From Antedon bifida (Eukaryota > Echinodermata > Crinoidea > Comatulida > Antedonidae): DNA of 64,000 nt. The notes under the pieces are model-generated. The model ran no database searches and had not been told where the DNA came from. It saw nothing but the letters and a program-made list of their open reading frames with translations. Both the position numbers and the translations under genes were made by a program. Shown here piece after piece: positions 27,601 to 42,600 of the stretch. Within the stretch, counting starts at the first letter, position 1. Every line of letters begins with the position of its first letter. The stretch covers positions 27,757,820 through 27,821,819 of the forward strand of contig OY727096.1 of assembly GCA_963402885.1 (NCBI GenBank), in the 5' to 3' direction.

Positions 27601-30600
27601 TATTTAGCGATTTTATTTAGGCCTACTTTTTTACCTTTGTTAAATATGTATATTAGACTAGGGTTAACTAGGGTTCGGGTTCGAAACCAATTGGTACTTT
27701 TTTCTTCTTCATTGACCATCGGCTTTTCTCACCATTCCATTGCCTAGAGGGATGGGATTTATTTATTATTTATTTATATATTTATTTTTTATTTTTATTC
27801 GATGGGCCAAAGGTATAGTCTGTGGGTTGCATTCACCCCAAGGCACAAATGTAGTTACTTCGTTTTATAAAACGATAACAAATTATTAAAGTAATATTAT
27901 GTCAGGAATGCATGATGTATTTAAAAAGTTTTTTCAATATTAAAACTAACTCCCTAAAATATTTCCATTTTATCCGATATTTTGAAATGTCTTGATCTTT
28001 ATGAATAATTCATTTTATATTTTTACACTCATGAATATTCATTGAATTTATCCTTCTCTAGAGTTCAAACTGTCCTAAAAAGTTGGTGGTATGTGATAAT
28101 TCAACAGCATGGTGAATCTCAAGAAAGAGTTTATGCTAATTTTAACCCTCATGAACAAGTCTATGATAATTTATGCATATTTTTTAAGGCTTTAATCAAC
28201 ATTTGTACCACCAAGGCAGTCAAAATTCTTCAAACATTGGTGTTACTGAGAGGGTAGTGATCTTTTATGAATTATGCATGATTTTATACTAATTATGACC
28301 ATGCAAAATTCTTTTTCATAATGCACTATAAAAATAGGTGCATTGAATAATCCTTCGATAGGTCATCTTATAAATTATTAATGACCATTATGGCCTTATC
28401 TTTCAATTTTAATCAATCGTCTAAAAATTGAAACAAATTTGAGTGTTACTGTTAGAGTAAAAATTCTAGTCACCAATGCACTTGATAATATTATTATCCC
28501 CCCCCCCCCCCTTTTTTAACATTATTTGGAATAAACGCCCCGCCACATGCATATACACAATATTGAATTCATTGATTGGCATGGTCTTAGGAGGGCTAGT
28601 ACCAATTGCATTGACAGCCACTGCCACAAACTCATCATAGTACTATACTATACACTGGGCTCTCTGGGTCTTTGACTGAAGAGGCTACCCTGTATAAATA
28701 ATAAAATAAGACTATAAATGCTGTTGACACAATGACATTCCAAAATGCTAATACACTATGTCCTACAATTTTTACTGTATTTTATCCCTTTTTTATATTA
28801 ATTGTGTAGTATTTTTTCATATCTAGGGATAATTATTTGATTATACATTACCAAATTACATCCAAAAAAATAAATGTCTCCCCCGAATAAATGCCTCCCT
28901 CGAATAAACGCTCTCTAAAAACCCTAATGAACAATAAATGCGTGGGCGAATAATATTATTCGAATAAATACGGTATAAAATTAAAAATATCTAATTTAAG
29001 TTTAATGTATACAAAAGCCCTTTTCCGTATATTAATAATAGTACGTACACATTACCAGTGGTTCTTGAAAGTGAGCTTTTTGTGAGAAGACATGAATCTG
29101 TGTCTAAATCCTTTGGATTTTATTTTTAATATTCTACAATTTTAGAGGTTATTAACCTGTCATAATCCTTGGCAAATATAATTCTACAAATAATCATAAA
29201 TAGTTCTTGGAAATTAAATCGCTAAAATCATGGCATAATGTTATCTAGATAAAATCGACCTTGAAACGCTTTTGTTAGGAGATTTCAATTTGCTATAATT
29301 AATTTCATTTGAGACAAAAAATTATACGCATGACATCAAACATTCATTCTGAGCATGTGCAGATTAATTTTCTGAGCATGTGCAGAATGATTTTTCTGAC
29401 TTGACAGTATTGTAGTTGGTGACCACCACACTCTGTTTTGACGCTCACGATCGGTGGAAAACCCAGAAGCATATGGCTTTGTCATGGTGTAGGCTGTGTA
29501 TATGTCCACTTCAACTATTATGTGTTTTGCTGTGGGTTTCCATGATTCATTTTAATTAAATAATAATTGTCCGTAGTTTGTATCACCATAGTATATTACC
29601 ATTTCCATATCTATAGCATAGATCATAAACCCTATCTAAACCTAACCTTTGATACAGGTATCACATGTGATGCACATGAGATGCTGTATTATGAAATTTT
29701 CCTATGAAAATGGACAAATATTGTCATATGTGGAGAAACAGTACTGAGAATCAATTATTCTCAAATGTACAGTACTGGGTATTCAGTACAATTACGTCAG
29801 AGTTGGCAATCATATGACTAATCAACTCCCTGACGTAAAACTAGTTCTTCGTAGTAGGAATAATTATCATCACTTTTAACACACCTGAGTGTATCAATAC
29901 CATGTGCCACAATGATTCACAGTTATAATAAATGAGTGATACACATAATGACGTCTTTTCGAGAAAAAAAGTTATAATATATTTTTCACAGCCAAAATGT
30001 TATAGCGCCACTATTTTCTTGTTATATTATATCACTGCTCCATAACACACCTGAGTGTATCAATGCCATGTGCCACAATGATTCACAGTGATAATGAATG
30101 AGTGATACACATAATTTTTTTTTTCTTTTTGAGAAAAAAAATGAATATTTTGTCACGCGGAAGCAGGAAATATGAAATTTTTTTTCATAGCCAAAACGTT
30201 ATAGCGCCACTAACTCAAAATGGCACTCAATAAATGAGACCGATGCTACCAATTTACCACAAAAAAAACTATGATACAGTAGAATCATTGTGAAAAACGG
30301 TTTCTCTCACGATTTTTCAAAACAAAATATATAGAATTTTTGTTATTTCTTGATCATTTAAACAAAATGTGGATGGGCGTAAACCCACTCAGAATACAGA
30401 TTCTACGTGGGACAAGCACATTACCATTACTGCTTTTCAGTGCAAATTGGCTTTAGGAACCTATAGTGGCCTTAGAAATATTTTAAAGGTGCAATTATAT
30501 TATATTCATTGAATGGAGAAGAAAAGTTTTACTTGGCAATTATTATTGTCTTGTCCTTCAGATGGGATGTAAAGCCATTGTGTACAATGTAGTGTAAGTA

Positions 30601-33600
30601 TTTAGAACTTTGTACACTATTTGAAAAAAGTAGTGTGCAGATCCGGTAGGCGCTGTACTGCTGGCTGCCTAATCCAAATTTTCTCAGTTTCCAGTTTAAG
30701 GAGGACCAGAATAAATACCTTTATCTGAGTAATAGTAAATACCACAGGCAGAGATGGAATTTGAAAGTGCTTGCTATAGTATCTGATGAGAGTGTAAAAC
30801 TTGTTATTGTTCTGTACACTTTGATGTAATAGGGTTAATACTTGTGTTTATATAGTATCATTGCTGTAATAATCAATGACATTGATTCGCAAGTTCATTC
30901 TAAACTTGGCCGCGATTGACATCTTTTGTGCACCGATCAGACAAAACAGCTGAAACAAACACGTATTTGTTTAACTAAGATTAAATATAGAATATCACGG
31001 TAGATGATTCATTAAAAATGAATTATCATATTATCTTCTGGCCACTATTATCTTATTCATTAATCTGCCTTGGATTTGTATTCCATACAGTCTGTGCTCA
31101 TCATTAAAACTATATTTAATATTAATTTGATACAGTAAATTGTAAATCACTAAACAAAAACATGTATGCCATTGTCAATTGTTTTTTCGCACCGCACCTC
31201 TAGGCAGCTATATTCCCAGAGGACATAATCATTAAGAAGCTTTATATCTACGGTTGACATTTTGGAATTTTATAAACTCGACTAATCCATAGGTCTGCTC
31301 GACCCAAAATATGTCTGGGAAAAGAGTGTCTAGCCCGACTATATTTACACAAAATGTTTACTTCTGATTGCTAAACAAAAATAATTCATAATAAATCATT
31401 ATTTCTGAAGAAAGAAGAATAATTTGTACTGTTACATCAAAAAGTCAAGCGGCATTTTTTGTAAGAAATACTTTAGGCTTTTAACATATTACTCTTGTTA
31501 TTGTGATGTACCAACATGAGTATAATAACAGTGGAACCTCTATTAAGACAACATAGTGTAGTGTCTCCTTATTAGAGGTTCCCCTTGAATAGGGATAGGA
31601 GCTGTAGCTTGGTGGTTAACATGCTTGGCTTCCAATCCCAGGGTTCAATTCTGACCTAATGCTACTTGATTGTAACTCGCAACTCTTTCAACTCCACTCC
31701 CTAGTCTTAAGACTTTATAGTTTATAAGCATGATAAATTATAAAACAGTTATTCATCTTGTAAATTGGCTTTTAAATATATGGGAAAAAAAAATCACTCC
31801 TTATTCTTTTCAGAGGAGAGTGTCCCAAAAGAGGGTTTCTACTAGTCTAAATTCCAGTCGTCGTTTGCACACAACTCGGAATACTTGACACAATTTCTAA
31901 TTTCAATACTGCTAATAAATACTTAAGTTATCATGTGGCTCCAAAATTTGACTATTTATTTTGCCAAACAATTAAGACATTTTAGACATAAACCAAACTT
32001 TCATAAATAAATTCATTCTTCATATTATAAAAACATAAAATATGATAAGGTAAGTAAGAATCTAAAATCTCAATCTCCATTTTAATCTTTAAATATTTAC
32101 AGCCATACAAACATATTGCCATCGAGCAAATAATAAAAAAAAGGAAAAAAAGAAAAATATTATTAATATTAAATATTCATCAGCATAATCAGTCATTTAT
32201 AATAATAATAATACATTTTTCATTCATTTTTTGGAAACATTCATAGCATGTTGAAAGTAGTGGTGTTACTCGACGGTCAGTGTACAGTATCATTAAATTC
32301 AATATTTTTAAATATTTATAATTCATAGTAAAATCACAGAACGTACTTATTGGCATGTTTTATTAAAATATAAAAATAAATAATTAATAAGTGAATTAAT
32401 ATTTTATAATATAGAATTTAATTTAATTTCCAAGGTGAGTTAAATCAAGCATGAACAACATTACATGCATCATCATTTAGCAATGTCAAATTAGAGACAG
32501 TAAACAAAAATACATCCACAAAACATGCACTTATGCAGTACATATCTCATCTCGATTAGATATGATACGGACATCCTGATTGGTCAATTTCACTATTAAT
32601 ACTGAGCGCTATGAAGTGTTAATCTTTATTCAATTTATCTTGTTGATCTATTTAATATACTAAAACTGTATTTTCATTTGTTAAAATAAAATAACAATCC
32701 TCAATGGAAATAGAATAGGCCCTAATTGAATATAATAATATACAGTTAGCAAAAAATATTTACAGTATATTAAATAAAATAATAATAATACCATATAGTC
32801 TAGAAGGCTGTAGCATTCAGGAAAAGGGACCATGTCAAATTATCCCACTGCAGTTACTGCAGTAAACTTCATTTTCTGTTATTCTAAACCTACTGTACAT
32901 ATGCAATATCATTACACTTTTTATTGTTGACTGTACGTTACTACAGTAACAATAGAATCATTTGAAATTATCTCGTAATAATTCTATTCAATAATTTTCT
33001 TAATTTTTCAAGTTAATTTCAAGTTTTAATCTTTTTAACGATTCTATAGTCGATATTCAAATAAAGTTTATAGTTTTAGTATTATGAATTTAATAATAGT
33101 ACAGAGGTGTTTCTAATGTATAGACGACACTCTCACTGTTATGTATCATCTTGATTAGATATGATACAGACAACCTGATTGGCTAGTCCCACGATACATC
33201 CAAGACAGAAATTCGTCCAGCGCAGTACAGTGGTAATAATAGTCAGTATATAGCGAGAGTAAGCCGCTAAGGAGATACGTGTAGTAATGCTGAATGTTAA
33301 TTAAACCTGGTCTCTAGAGCATCCTTCCTCTTCAATTTTCTATCCTACTGAACAGCATATTGCATTATCATATTTTTAATATCATTTTCATGAAGTGTGC
33401 TTTTAATGCTAAGTGTAGAGCTGGGGTTAAACATCGTAAATTAAAAACAAATTGCCTATTTGATTCATGTGGCGATAACTTTTAAACTATTGTAATACTT
33501 CGATCTAATCTAGAAAACTAAATATTCAGCAGTTATTAACTAATATCATGAACGATTAAAATAATGATACAAAAATTAATTTTGTTATACAACGGCTACT

Positions 33601-36600
33601 GAATAATTATGGTAATTGGATGCTATCAGTTTCAAAACACTAATCAGTCCTTCAGTCTGTATCCAGCAGCAAATGATACTTTCCAACACTGAGGATAAGA
33701 AATACACCTACGCTTTCTACTAGCCCATAATATGGGCTAGTAGAAAGCGTAGGTGGGCTAGTGAAAAATGTGGGCTAGTGAAAAATTGGCACCAAATTTA
33801 GTAAAGCACAGGTCTACAGTTTTTTTTTTTGTTAAAAAAAAACGTTTACATTTAAAAAAAAAAAAAAATTGGATTGAAAATGATTCACCTAAAAACAGTA
33901 ATGTAAAGGAAAAATTAGTCAGCCTGTCACTTAAATTAACCGTTTGCCTTTTCATAATTGAAATCATTATTTTTTCTACGCAAGTGAATAAGTAATATAA
34001 TAAAACTAAAAAGTCTGATTATATTAATCTTCATTTTTTATGTTTATATAAAAAGGGAAGGTAAAAGTGAAAGACAATCTACTTTCCGTTTGAGATGGGC
34101 TTATTACCAAAATTACAAATTGCAAACCACAGAGAGGGAGGGGGGCGGAAGTTGGGACACCTTCTTTTCAAGGTTTTATCTGCATACTATATAACATTCA
34201 TTGCTAATAATATGCATTCACAGTAAATATTTTTACTTTATTATTTTCCCAAATCAATTACACGTACAGCAAGTATACATAAAACTATGAATATATTGCA
34301 TCTCTTAAATTAATAATATTGGATTTTCTCAAATAATAATTTAAATGATACAATTACGTATACACTATAACTTTGTAGCCGTCTGTAAGCATATTTGAGT
34401 ATTTGAATTATCAACTAATGTCAAATATATTCTATATTCTTCATCATACCACTACTGTAAGGTGTAATTTTAATGTTTTCGTAATTGTCTGTTATATAAA
34501 TTTTTCATGATACACACATCTATACACAAGGGGTGTCAAAATGACCATAATTGTACTGCGAAGGTTTATATGGCTCTGGGGACAGGTCTTTGCAAATGCT
34601 AGTAATAAATAAAAAAATAAATATGTTATGGTCACAAATGTTAATTCAACATTAAAGTCAAAACAAATGCCAAATCGTCAGAAATGAATAGTATACAATC
34701 AATAGTTATAGTTACTTAATACACATTATTTTGATTTATTAGATTATGAATTAATTTAAATAATTGGAAATTATCACAATGTGTTATCAAAATGTCTTGA
34801 CGTATATGCTAATGAGATAATGATTCTCATACATGACAAAATATAATATACTGAAAGAGGAATGCATGAAAAAAAAATTGTCGAATATTGTACTTTAGGA
34901 AAGTACAATCAACTCTTCCTATTATGATTAAATATCAACATTGGTGGTGCCATAACTTAATATACGACCCCGTGCCATCATCGACGCTAAGTTTTCTCTG
35001 CTTTAATTATTATTATTAATAATATATAATTTTTAATAAAGCAATCTAAGTTTTGTATGTGTCGACCTGGACAAGATCACACTCATTTTCATAGGCAGTT
35101 GGCAAACTGGGATTAAGGCAAACTTGGATTAAAGTAAACTGGGATTAGCCAAACTGGGATTAGGCAAACTTGGATTTGGCAAACTGGGATTTGGCAAACT
35201 GGGATTTGGCAAACTGGGATTAAGCAAACTGGGATTAAGCAAACTGAGATTAGGTAAACTGAAGTCGGTAAATTGGGAGTCAAAAAACTGGTTTAAAACC
35301 TGTAATTGACATTTGAAGTAATACTTCCTGTTGAAAAAAAAATGGGTTACTACAAAGAGTATGATAATGTTTCTTTATCATTTAAACTGCATTGTATTTA
35401 AAACAAAGATTTTTTGATTTAAATTTTTATATGAATTAGACCAATATAAGATGAATTGAATGTTAAATGCCTTGCTATCATAAGATACTGTAGTTAATTG
35501 TATCTTTACCAATAATTCAATTTGGATTGGTGTTGGGGGCTTATACTTTCATCGCGATATTAAAAAAAATGATTGCCTACTATTTAACCATGTTTTCTTT
35601 GCCGCGGAAACAGAACCCTCGACTGTAAACAAACCGAAGCAAAGATGGAAAGTAGACATGATGATGACAATAAACACGTTCATTAAATCAAAATAAAATT
35701 CTTTATTATATTAGACATGACAAGCAATTCGATATTAAAGGTAAATTCCCTTTCATTCAGAGTGACACATTGAAATTCATAATAATAATCACACTATATC
35801 TATCTACCCTTCCAATATTGCTTTCTGTATTCGATTTCTAATACAAGTATTCAAAATACACATAGATCTTGAGGTAGTGTAAATAGCATTTGCAAGTTGA
35901 CGGCCTGTACAAACAAACATACGTAGTAGTAGTCGCAGAGATTACGCCATGACTCTACAATGAAAATCATTGCACTTCCTAATACCAGAAACTTTACATT
36001 TTCTAAATATTATTTCATAAAACCTCAGAAACAATCTTATTTTGTATAATAAAATTCAGAGTAAAATCGAGTCTTTAAATATTTTGATGACTTCAATGAT
36101 TATGATGGGGACAAAAAAAATGTGATGTGCCCATATATGGGCATGATGATGTCATATTACTACCATATTTGGGAATATCACTGCCATATTAAGGTATTTT
36201 TAATTAATGTTTTTTATTATATTTTATGAATGTTTTAACTAATTATAAATAAGTGAACGGACGTGAACTTTGTCCACGTTCACTCAAATTATAAAAGTCC
36301 TAATGAACAGTTAAATATAAAATTTAAATATTAGAAAATGTATACATGATTTACCAAATAATAAATAATCTATATTTTTTTACTTAAAACAAATCATTGA
36401 CTTAAAAACAAAATTTAATATGATTTTTTTGCTAAGCATGTTTGCTAAACAGTAAACCTGAAGACTGCTGATACTGAATTGATTTTCGGTCTATCGTGTA
36501 CAGTAGTAAACAAAAACCTTCTAATCACATAATGTACGATAAACAATCCAGAAACACAACGGTCGGTGCAGGGATTATGGGTTTAAGCACTGGAATCCGA

Positions 36601-39600
36601 TACAACACAGAAATGTACACTTACTAATTAGATAGCCAACCTATTAGTATTATCTCTAATTATGTAGAGCAGGGTTCACTACTAGACTATGTAGATATTT
36701 CAAGTGAGCACTGACTACCGTCACAGACACCCGATTCTCAGTGCTGTATCTTCAAATATGACAATTTTTCCTAAAATTATAGGTACATTCCATAATACAG
36801 CATCTCATGTGTATGACATGTGATGCCTGTCGTATCATGGAAGATTAGTGGTTAGGCAAGTGTCTAACTTTTACCTTTTATCCCTGCCTTTTGCGGATGT
36901 TGAAAATACAATACCTATTATTATAGTAGATGTGCAAAATTCCATTTAAGGAGTTTTTACTTTTACTTTACTTTATTTTAACTTTGTCTTAACAAGTCTT
37001 TGTAGATTTTTGAGTTTTTTTGGTCAGTTTTGTTTGTGGGGAGGAAGTATTATAGTTTTGCTGTTGACAATTTGGGGAAAGTGGTTTGTGAGAAGTAGTC
37101 TTGTCACCACAAAAAACAAGGAAGAACATGTATTGGAATTGGAAAACAGAATAATTATCTGTATTTCAATCCTTTTTAATATTATGATTACAAAATCTTT
37201 AAAGCACAAATTTGTTTGATTTATACTGTACAGTATGTCAACAGTGGGTCAATTTAACACAGTACAGTATACACATAACATTAACAATTATGTTTTCCAT
37301 TCAAAATGAATATGATCTGACTTTAAAGCATAATTATCTTTAAATATAAAGGTCAACTCTACTTACCATAGCGACATGCATTTGCAAAAATAATTGCTAA
37401 AATAATTACTTAAAATAATCAATAATACTTGTTGTGTTTACATGTGTAGTAACAACATGGTCAAAGGTCATGATGATTCTATGTAAAGGTGTTGAATAAT
37501 AATTTATTATTAATTTGTAAATTACTATTCAACCCAAATGTTCAAGGGTAGTGTATTAGTTGAATGTGTTTGAATTGCTATCAAGTGTTTTTTCAAACGT
37601 AATTGTTTAATGATAACGAAAAACACAAAGAATTGAACATTTTGGAGCAAATTTGAGATGAAAGAAAAACATAAAATTAAATAATAAATGTTTATTGCAA
37701 TAAAAACAAGCACGAATGTGCGATACGCGGGTAGCAGCAAAAGAAGCTGTAATGACGTCATAAGACCGGATGTAACGTCACATACACATCAATAACCTCG
37801 CTACCAAATACGGCTATACGGTACCACCTTCGAGACATGATATGGCTGCATCCGGTTTGAAATTAAAAAATCCGGCTCTATAGCTTTGAGGACATGTCCC
37901 TGTAGTATATTCACGCCAAATCCCAGCTCAATACTACAACGAATAAGGGAGGAGTAGTACTTTATAAATCGCACTTTTTTTCTCTTCTGCTCTTCTTCTA
38001 CAGTAAAATTGTAAACATTTAATTAGGCTCCCCGCGGAACTCGCGATATGTGGGCGGCAACATTTTGATTGTTTATATGAATATTCATCAATTGCGTTCC
38101 GCGAGCATTCCGAATGAATATTTTTGTATCGCACGTTCCGCGGAAATGAGGTTCAATGAACTATGAAGGTAAAATCGCGGAAATCGCGGAAAATTAGTTT
38201 TTGGACGGCCCCTAAAGAATACACAAGATGAAGTAGAGGGTACAGACATTCTAAACACGCTTATCTAATATCCAAATGTGAAGAATACAGTGGGACGATA
38301 GCCCCATCCTCATGAGAACCCCTATGGGTTATTTACCTGGACTAGACCATTAGCAAATTAGGCGTGTTTAATCTCCGTCATTATCACATGGATGCTACCA
38401 TTACGGCTTGCAATAAATCTCATTATCATCGTTTTAACCTTAAATCAATACAAATTAAGATTCATTAAAATACAGGCAGGCATTATGATCGCTGACTAGA
38501 CATACTGCAAAACGTGACAGAATATCGGCCTAGGAATCAATAAGGCTTCTCGATTTCAGTCAGAGTACAAAACACTGCAAGGTCTTCTTGACGGCTTGAA
38601 TGTTGTAGGCTGCTGTAGACTTTTCGTACAGTATAAAATTATGCAAACATAAAAAAAGATTTAGGTGAACCATACTGTACACGTAACTTCCTGGTGGAGA
38701 CCACCTTCTGATATCTGACATGCTTCATTCTTTTTCAAATATTTTCTCAAAAACCATCTCTCAATTAATTGTTATCAAATTCTAATTTGAAATCCCTTTT
38801 AAAAATGTTGTATTATATTGTATATAAATTGTATTGTTTAGTTAATTATAATATATAAATTGTATTGAGCGTCTACCTAGACAGACGACCTTCACATAAT
38901 ATTGTTGTTCAAATAAATTAATATATACTGTAAGCACAGCACATTTTAGCAGACTGCACCACATGCATGCGGTTAATTTTATCTATTTAGAACTAATGTG
39001 CAATGTCCATGACGTAACCATCTCATATCACAGGTAAATTTGCTAATTTAGAATTAATAATTACTTTATAATTACGTATTTGTTACTGTAAGTAAAGTAG
39101 ATTTTAATTTCTGCATAAAATAGTCTACTTTACTGTACCACTAGCTACTACGATCAATGAAAGAACGATGAGTCACAGAAAGTTTAAGTGTTTAAGAGTT
39201 ACAAAGGACATGGTATCATTATACATGAAGAGAAGAACTTCTTATATTAAGAGTTACTGCAGTAATTTTTCAGTGGAAGCTAACAGAATCATTATTGAGA
39301 AAGGGGATGTGCTATTTAAATTATGTGCGTCAAACAATAATACATGCTTGGTCACTCCAGAGCAGGTCCATTTTAAAGTAAAAACATTTAAAATAAAATA
39401 TTTAGTTCAATATCTAGCCAAGGTAAATCGTCTTTATGCAAGGATGTCTACCTTAGAATACTCAGAGGGAAGGATTGTTTTTCGTGCCCCAGGTAACTGG
39501 TGACTCAATGTGATGGTTGAATGCATGGCTAGAGCTGCCCTGGATTGAATCTCTGAACCATAAACCATGGCTTCCACAGTTTCTTTTCACCTATCTCTTG

Positions 39601-42600
39601 AATAAAAAGTGCCATCCTCATATCCAGCTCTTTAACATCCACTCCACCCCTTTTTTCTACATTTATTGGTGTTTATAAAAGCATTCCTGAAACAATTAGT
39701 CAGTGCAAGGCTACATCAGAAAAAGAAGGGTTGCAAACGACAAAATTACTTCAATCATTCATGCTCACATCATCATTTTCTTTTTAATATTAAAAGCATA
39801 GTCAAATATCATTTAATTTTAATTTGAAAATTGCATGCAATAATGATAATGTGCTCTGTTACATCACTTTAACAACATTACCGTAAGTAGGCTTTGATGC
39901 ATATTGATAGAAAGCTACTTCACATAAATTGATATGTTAAATGTATGCTGAATTAATGTATCAATGCTCATTGATATTTCAAGACTGTAGACATCCTGAC
40001 GTAAGCATACAAGTACATTATAACTTGCATACAGACTATCACATACTATTAGAACATACAAAAATGCTCATGGAGGTAACCACCGTGGTATAATACCATC
40101 AACTCACCCAATACCAGGCAACCTTGGGCTAGCTTAATATAATTTTCTGGAAAGTCTGGTATTCTGAATATATATTAAGAAAGTAAGCAAGAATTTGGGA
40201 TCCTTGGAACTTGTTTGACACAGTGTGATGTGCCCAAATATCGTAGTAATATGCCCAAATGGTAGTGATATGTCCATATATGGGCACATCACATTTTTTT
40301 ATCACATAAAGTTTGATCATTGGAAGATCGACTGTATCTTTTTTTCACCCACAATGGTGTAGGTAGAGTTAGTTGCCCAATGGGCTAGTGGCCTATACCA
40401 ATGGGCTACCAAAGTAGCTGAAGAGGATAATGGCCAATAGATATAGATAGTAGTATAGTTTTATTATAGAGCAATGGGCTAGTTGCCAAATAGCTACTGT
40501 GCAGAATTTTTTTTAATTTTTAATGCTAAAAAGCGGCATTTTTTTGTAATAAATATTTCTTCTTATAGTAGAATTTTGTCTAATTATGTATCTGAAAACA
40601 TTTTTTTGCGCCATGATTTCTTCTACACCTTTTTAATCTATATTTAACCAAACATATAAAACTATTATTCTTGATTATTCAAGAAACTGAATATGTATTG
40701 CATCACATTACCAGAAGTTCAATAAAATTCTGAATCAAAGTGTTTCTGCATAGATTCAATATGAGTATTCCTATCCTATAAATATGCATCTTATTACCCC
40801 TGATGTTTTGCTTGGCCCAATTTTTTTTATAGATCTATTTTATTGCTATGCTACTTCAATAAGCGTTTTTCACGACAGAAATGTCCTTGGGGGCGGCTAT
40901 AACCAAACCTACGAAAACAGGATTCTGTGTCACCGCTCAACTGTGAGGAGTTTGCGAATAAATCCATAAACTGCGCTTTCAAAATAAATAATATTTTTAT
41001 TAGGTGAATTATTTTTATGGCTTTTTTATTCTATTTAAGTTTCAGGTAAAATTTTGATTCCAAGTTTCAGTCTCTCACAGATTTTTATATCTTTTGCAGT
41101 TTCACATTTTAAATTTTAAGCTTTTTATATCACAAAATACACAGCCACTGGAAGGGTATAGGTACTGTATGATTGGCATACGGTTCCATTATCAGATAGG
41201 GGTGTTTAATGAAATGTATACTCTCTTCAGAGAGAGAGAAGGCTGTTTTCAGTTTATCCAGGTGTACAGTAGGCACAGAATAGATGATTGCAAAAAGTAT
41301 GCCATCATATTTTAACATACAATGCACGCATGCAAAGAACTTGAGTACACTATACCAGAAAGAGTGTGCTATCTAATATCATGATAGACACAGTAGCCTA
41401 ACGATGAACCCCAGAACATGAGAAGCCTCAATGCAACTACAGTGTTGGTTATAGGGCTATAACCCAGGAGTTTCCTCCTGCATTACGCCACTAACTTAGA
41501 CACTGCACTTAGGCTGCCATGGTTCTCTAGATGATTGTAGAAGAATTATAATAATATTACTTTGTTAAAAAACGTTCATTACAATATGTTACGTGCAAAG
41601 TAGAAAGGCTTCAGAAAGGCTATTGTTGGTTTTAGAGCTAGTCTCAAAATAAGATCATTAATTCCAATTTTTATTATGTCACAATTTTGAATACTATACA
41701 AATGAAATTATTCCTGCAAATGTAATGAACTGCCATAGTATATTTCCTCTTTATTAATGACTTTAATAAAGCCATACATTTTTAAGCATACACATCATTC
41801 AGTGAAATCATTAAATTCTGAATCCTGAATTCACAAAATGACTGAAAATATTAGCGTTTCAGTTTGTTTTTTCGTGCTGTCCATTATTTTTTATATTTTT
41901 ATATATAGTTTGAATGTTTTACTTTTTATATTTTTATATAAACTGTATATTGGAGAAATCTGAAATAAAGTTTAATAATAATAATAATTACTGTAAATAC
42001 TGTTTATTTACTATTTATCATGACCGAACATATTACTGCAAATTTTAATACTAGAATTTAAGTATTAGTACATTTACTCTTTATCATATGACATTAATGA
42101 GATCATTCTAATCATATACACACACTATATTTAAATTTTTCCTGCACATAATTTTTGACATACAGTAGAATTATTTCCTCTTTATGACTTTTTAAAGAAC
42201 AAACTTGAGAATAGAAATCATTGAGTGTCAAGATCATTATTTCAACGGTGTTATTTTGTCGAGACTATGTGACGCATAATTAATTCTAGTTCCGTTTAAG
42301 ATTGCATTCACATTAACAATGAATGTTCTATGTTAAAATATGAAATGAAACATCAAGACAAAATTCCGTTTAGATTGTGTTCACATTGACAATGAATGCT
42401 CTATGTTAAAATATGAAATGAAACATCAAGACAAAATTCCGTTTAGATTGTGTTCACATTGACAATGAAAGTTCTATGTTAAAATATGAAAATGATACAT
42501 CAACACAAAGTTAATTGCTATTTTTTAGCCTTTTAAAATAAAAAAAAAGAAGCACATTATCAAAATAATGTGCTTATCTTTATTTAGATGAGTTTATTTT

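Noticed and set aside
28500..28512. C homopolymer as a possible G-quadruplex
   Set aside because: It is a simple mononucleotide run next to a T run, more likely polymerase slippage or assembly noise than a functional structure.
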